Source: an uncultured Collinsella sp. (GTDB lineage Bacteria; Actinomycetota; Coriobacteriia; Coriobacteriales; Coriobacteriaceae). Taken from it: a DNA stretch of 7,725 bases. The stretch is from positions 1 to 7,725 of the forward strand of contig CABRFZ010000046.1 in assembly GCA_902470365.1 (NCBI GenBank), given 5' to 3'. Of this stretch, positions 6,327 through 7,725 are shown in pieces (position 1 is the stretch's first letter; each line of letters begins with the position of its first letter). Position numbers and translations under genes: made by a program. The notes beneath the pieces are model-generated. The model ran no database searches and had not been told where the DNA came from. It saw nothing but the letters and a program-made list of their open reading frames with translations.

Positions 6327-6334
6327 CGCTATAA
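6321..6334. promoter_or_regulatory. cre-like / LacI-family operator at the fructokinase promoter
   Basis: AGAAAGCGCTATAA matches the catabolite-responsive-element consensus TGWAANCGNTNWCA at 9 of 11 specified positions. The core AGCGCT (6325-6330) is palindromic, as expected for a LacI/GalR-family dimer. It overlaps the -35 region, so binding should repress. The regulator could be a CcpA-like global protein or a sucrose/fructose-specific repressor; none is encoded in this window. Confidence 0.5.
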
Positions 6335-6377
6335 AAAGAAGCCTCGCAACGTGGCGGGCGGTGCGAGGCTTCTTTGG
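6332..6377 (-). terminator. Intrinsic terminator of the aminotransferase gene
   Basis: A perfect 14-bp stem pairs 6335-6348 with 6362-6375 around a 13-nt loop. Its GC core is GCCTCGCA against TGCGAGGC. Reading on the minus strand, the stem runs into a T-run ending TTTTTAT. It begins about 25 nt past the aminotransferase stop. Its T-run abuts the fructokinase operator. Confidence 0.93.
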
Positions 6378-6400
6378 TTGCTTTAGTTGCCGGGCCGTCC

Positions 6401-7582
6401 TTACCCGCGCGGCTTGATTTTATCACGTAGCGACTTGAGGTTCTCCAGTGCCGCGTTAAGCGTCTCGTCCCGCTTGGCAAAGTGGAAACGAATCAGATGG
6501 TTGACGGGCTCGCGGAAGAAGCTCGAGCCGGGCACGGCGCCCACGCCCACCTTAGACGCAAGGTCCTCGCAGAATTCGAGGTCGCTGTCATAGCCAAACT
6601 CAGAGATGTCCATCATGACGTAGTAGGCGCCCTGCGGCACGTTATGCTCAAGACCGATGCTGTCGAGTCCCTGGCAGAACAGGTCGCGTTTGGCGGTATA
6701 GAGGTCAAGGACTTCATCGTAATAGCTGTCGTTGAAGTTGAGGGCGGTGACGACAGCTTCCTGCAGGGGAGCGGCAGCACCCACGGTGAGGAAGTCGTGG
6801 ACCTTCTTGATGCGCTCGGTGATCTCGGCAGGGGCGATGGTGTAGCCCAGGCGCCAGCCGGTGATGGAGTACGTCTTGGACAGCGAGCTGCAACTGATGG
6901 TTCGTTCGAACATGCCGGGCAGCGTGGCCATATAGACGTGCTCGTGGGGCGCGTAGACGATGTGCTCGTATACCTCGTCGGTGATGCAGTAGGCGTCGTA
7001 CTTTTTGCAGAGGTCGGCGATAAAGGTGAGCTCCTCGCGCGTAAAGACCTTGCCGCAGGGGTTGGAAGGGTTGCACAGTACGATGGCCTTGGGGTCGTTG
7101 TCGCGGAAGGCCGCCTTGAGCACCTCACGGTCAAAGTCGAATGTGGGCGGGTTGAGCGGCACGTAGATGGGCTCGGCGCCCGAAAGGATCGTGTCGGCGC
7201 CGTAGTTCTCGTAGAATGGCGAGAAGATGACGACCTTGTCGCCGGGGTTCGTGACCGTCATCATGGCGGCCATCATGGCCTCGGTGGAGCCGCAGGTGAC
7301 TACGATATTCTCGTTGGGGTTCACCGGCATGCCCATAAAGTGCTCCTGTTTGGCGGCGAGCGCCTCGCGCATGGCCTGGGAGCCCCAGGTGATGGAGTAC
7401 TGGTGATAGAGCGGCTTGGGGTCGCTGGCGATGGCGCTGAGGCTGTTGAGCAGCTGCGCCGGGGGATCGAAGTCGGGGAAGCCCTGCGAGAGATTGACAG
7501 CGCCATACTTATTGGAGATGCGTGTCATGCGGCGGATGACCGAATCGGTAAACGTTGCCGTGCGGTTGGATAGTTCTTTCAT
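6401..7582 (-). CDS. PLP-dependent class I/II aminotransferase
   Basis: This is a cytoplasmic fold-type I enzyme that moves an amino group between an amino acid and a 2-oxo acid. The protein has 393 residues, normal for the family. Visible features are NLSQGFPDFDPP (30-41), NPSNPCG with N174, D202 and Y205 in ITDEVYEH, and the PLP-binding lysine K236 in SLSKTYSITGWRLGY, with R244. R365 in LIRFHF is expected to hold the substrate carboxylate. The QGFPDFD signature is typical of the branch containing methionine (YbdL-like) and kynurenine/glutamine aminotransferases, but aspartate or aromatic activity is also possible, so no symbol is given. The ATG at 7582 is chosen because AAAGGA (7593-7588) lies 5 nt upstream; in-frame starts at 7600 and 7699 lack this and add sequence unlike the family. 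It is a single-gene unit with its own terminator. Confidence 0.94.
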   Translation of the reverse strand: MKELSNRTATFTDSVIRRMTRISNKYGAVNLSQGFPDFDPPAQLLNSLSAIASDPKPLYHQYSITWGSQAMREALAAKQEHFMGMPVNPNENIVVTCGSTEAMMAAMMTVTNPGDKVVIFSPFYENYGADTILSGAEPIYVPLNPPTFDFDREVLKAAFRDNDPKAIVLCNPSNPCGKVFTREELTFIADLCKKYDAYCITDEVYEHIVYAPHEHVYMATLPGMFERTISCSSLSKTYSITGWRLGYTIAPAEITERIKKVHDFLTVGAAAPLQEAVVTALNFNDSYYDEVLDLYTAKRDLFCQGLDSIGLEHNVPQGAYYVMMDISEFGYDSDLEFCEDLASKVGVGAVPGSSFFREPVNHLIRFHFAKRDETLNAALENLKSLRDKIKPRG

Positions 7583-7590
7583 GCCGGTCC

Positions 7591-7661
7591 TTTCGAGCAT
7601 TTGCAGTGGGGCAAGTTTACTCCTATGAAACCGGTGGGATTTGCTCGAAATGCTCTCGAAA
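7591..7661. repeat. Three TGCTCGAAA-like repeats upstream of the aminotransferase
   Basis: TGCTCGAAA occurs at 7642-7650, again with a 2-base insertion at 7651-7661 (TGCTCTCGAAA), and as an exact inverted copy at 7591-7599 next to the ribosome binding site. A separate 6-bp inverted repeat, GGTTGA/TCAACC, lies at 7671-7676 and 7686-7691. No convincing promoter boxes are visible from 7583 to 7725. The repeats could be regulator sites, or chance in a short region. The start of the transcript may lie beyond the window. Confidence 0.35.
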
Positions 7662-7725
7662 AACTCTTTTGGTTGATTTCTGATCTCAACCGAACACATT
7701 GAGCTGATGGCTCGCTCCCGCAGTT

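Noticed and set aside
6482..7573. 363-codon plus-strand open frame antisense to the aminotransferase
   Set aside because: Val/Gly/Asp-rich shadow translation. The minus strand encodes a complete aminotransferase with all active-site motifs.
7583..7699. Longer aminotransferase N-terminus from 7699 or 7600
   Set aside because: The extra residues are unlike the family start and neither ATG has a Shine-Dalgarno, whereas 7582 has AAAGGA at 5 nt.
7707..7725. Start of a plus-strand gene at the right edge (ATGGCTCGC...)
   Set aside because: Only six codons are visible and there is no clear ribosome site; cannot be supported.

Overview
The window looks like chromosomal DNA of a GC-rich gut actinobacterium of the class Coriobacteriia, most likely Collinsella or a close relative. 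That is inferred from the very long Ala/Arg-rich tail on Rho, the YdhR-type fructokinase, the codon usage and the style of the intergenic DNA. It was not confirmed by any search.

Layout. Positions 1-529 hold no convincing conventional gene. Nothing can be assigned in 1-122. Positions 123-273 are a near-perfect inverted repeat whose two arms each open a mini-ORF beginning M-x-V-Y-Y-D-E. Positions 309-355 carry a short direct repeat, followed by a good extended -10 promoter and a structured leader of about 138 nt. Positions 530-3085 (+) encode an 851-residue transcription terminator Rho, with a tail of about 429 residues ahead of a complete core, closed by a strong intrinsic terminator. A second promoter and a leader of about 130 nt (3234-3398) precede a two-gene unit: a 466-residue membrane-anchored protein of unknown function (3399-4799) and a VanZ-family membrane protein (4807-5256). 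This unit ends in a hairpin that can terminate transcription in both directions.

The right third is on the minus strand and converges on that hairpin. It holds a PLP-dependent class I/II aminotransferase (6401-7582), its own perfect 14-bp terminator, and then a separately transcribed ROK-family fructokinase (5369-6259). The fructokinase promoter overlaps a catabolite-responsive-element-like (LacI-type) operator. The last 143 bases are the upstream region of the aminotransferase, with small repeats but no clear promoter.

How the genes relate. They form four independent units: rho, the membrane pair, the kinase and the aminotransferase. They do not make an obvious pathway. There is no phage, transposase, CRISPR array, tRNA or rRNA. 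The most unusual biology is in Rho: a modular, basic-patch, apparently disordered tail combined with a primary RNA-binding site that has lost the aromatic residues used by E. coli Rho. The inverted repeat with paired YYDE mini-ORFs is the other item worth follow-up.
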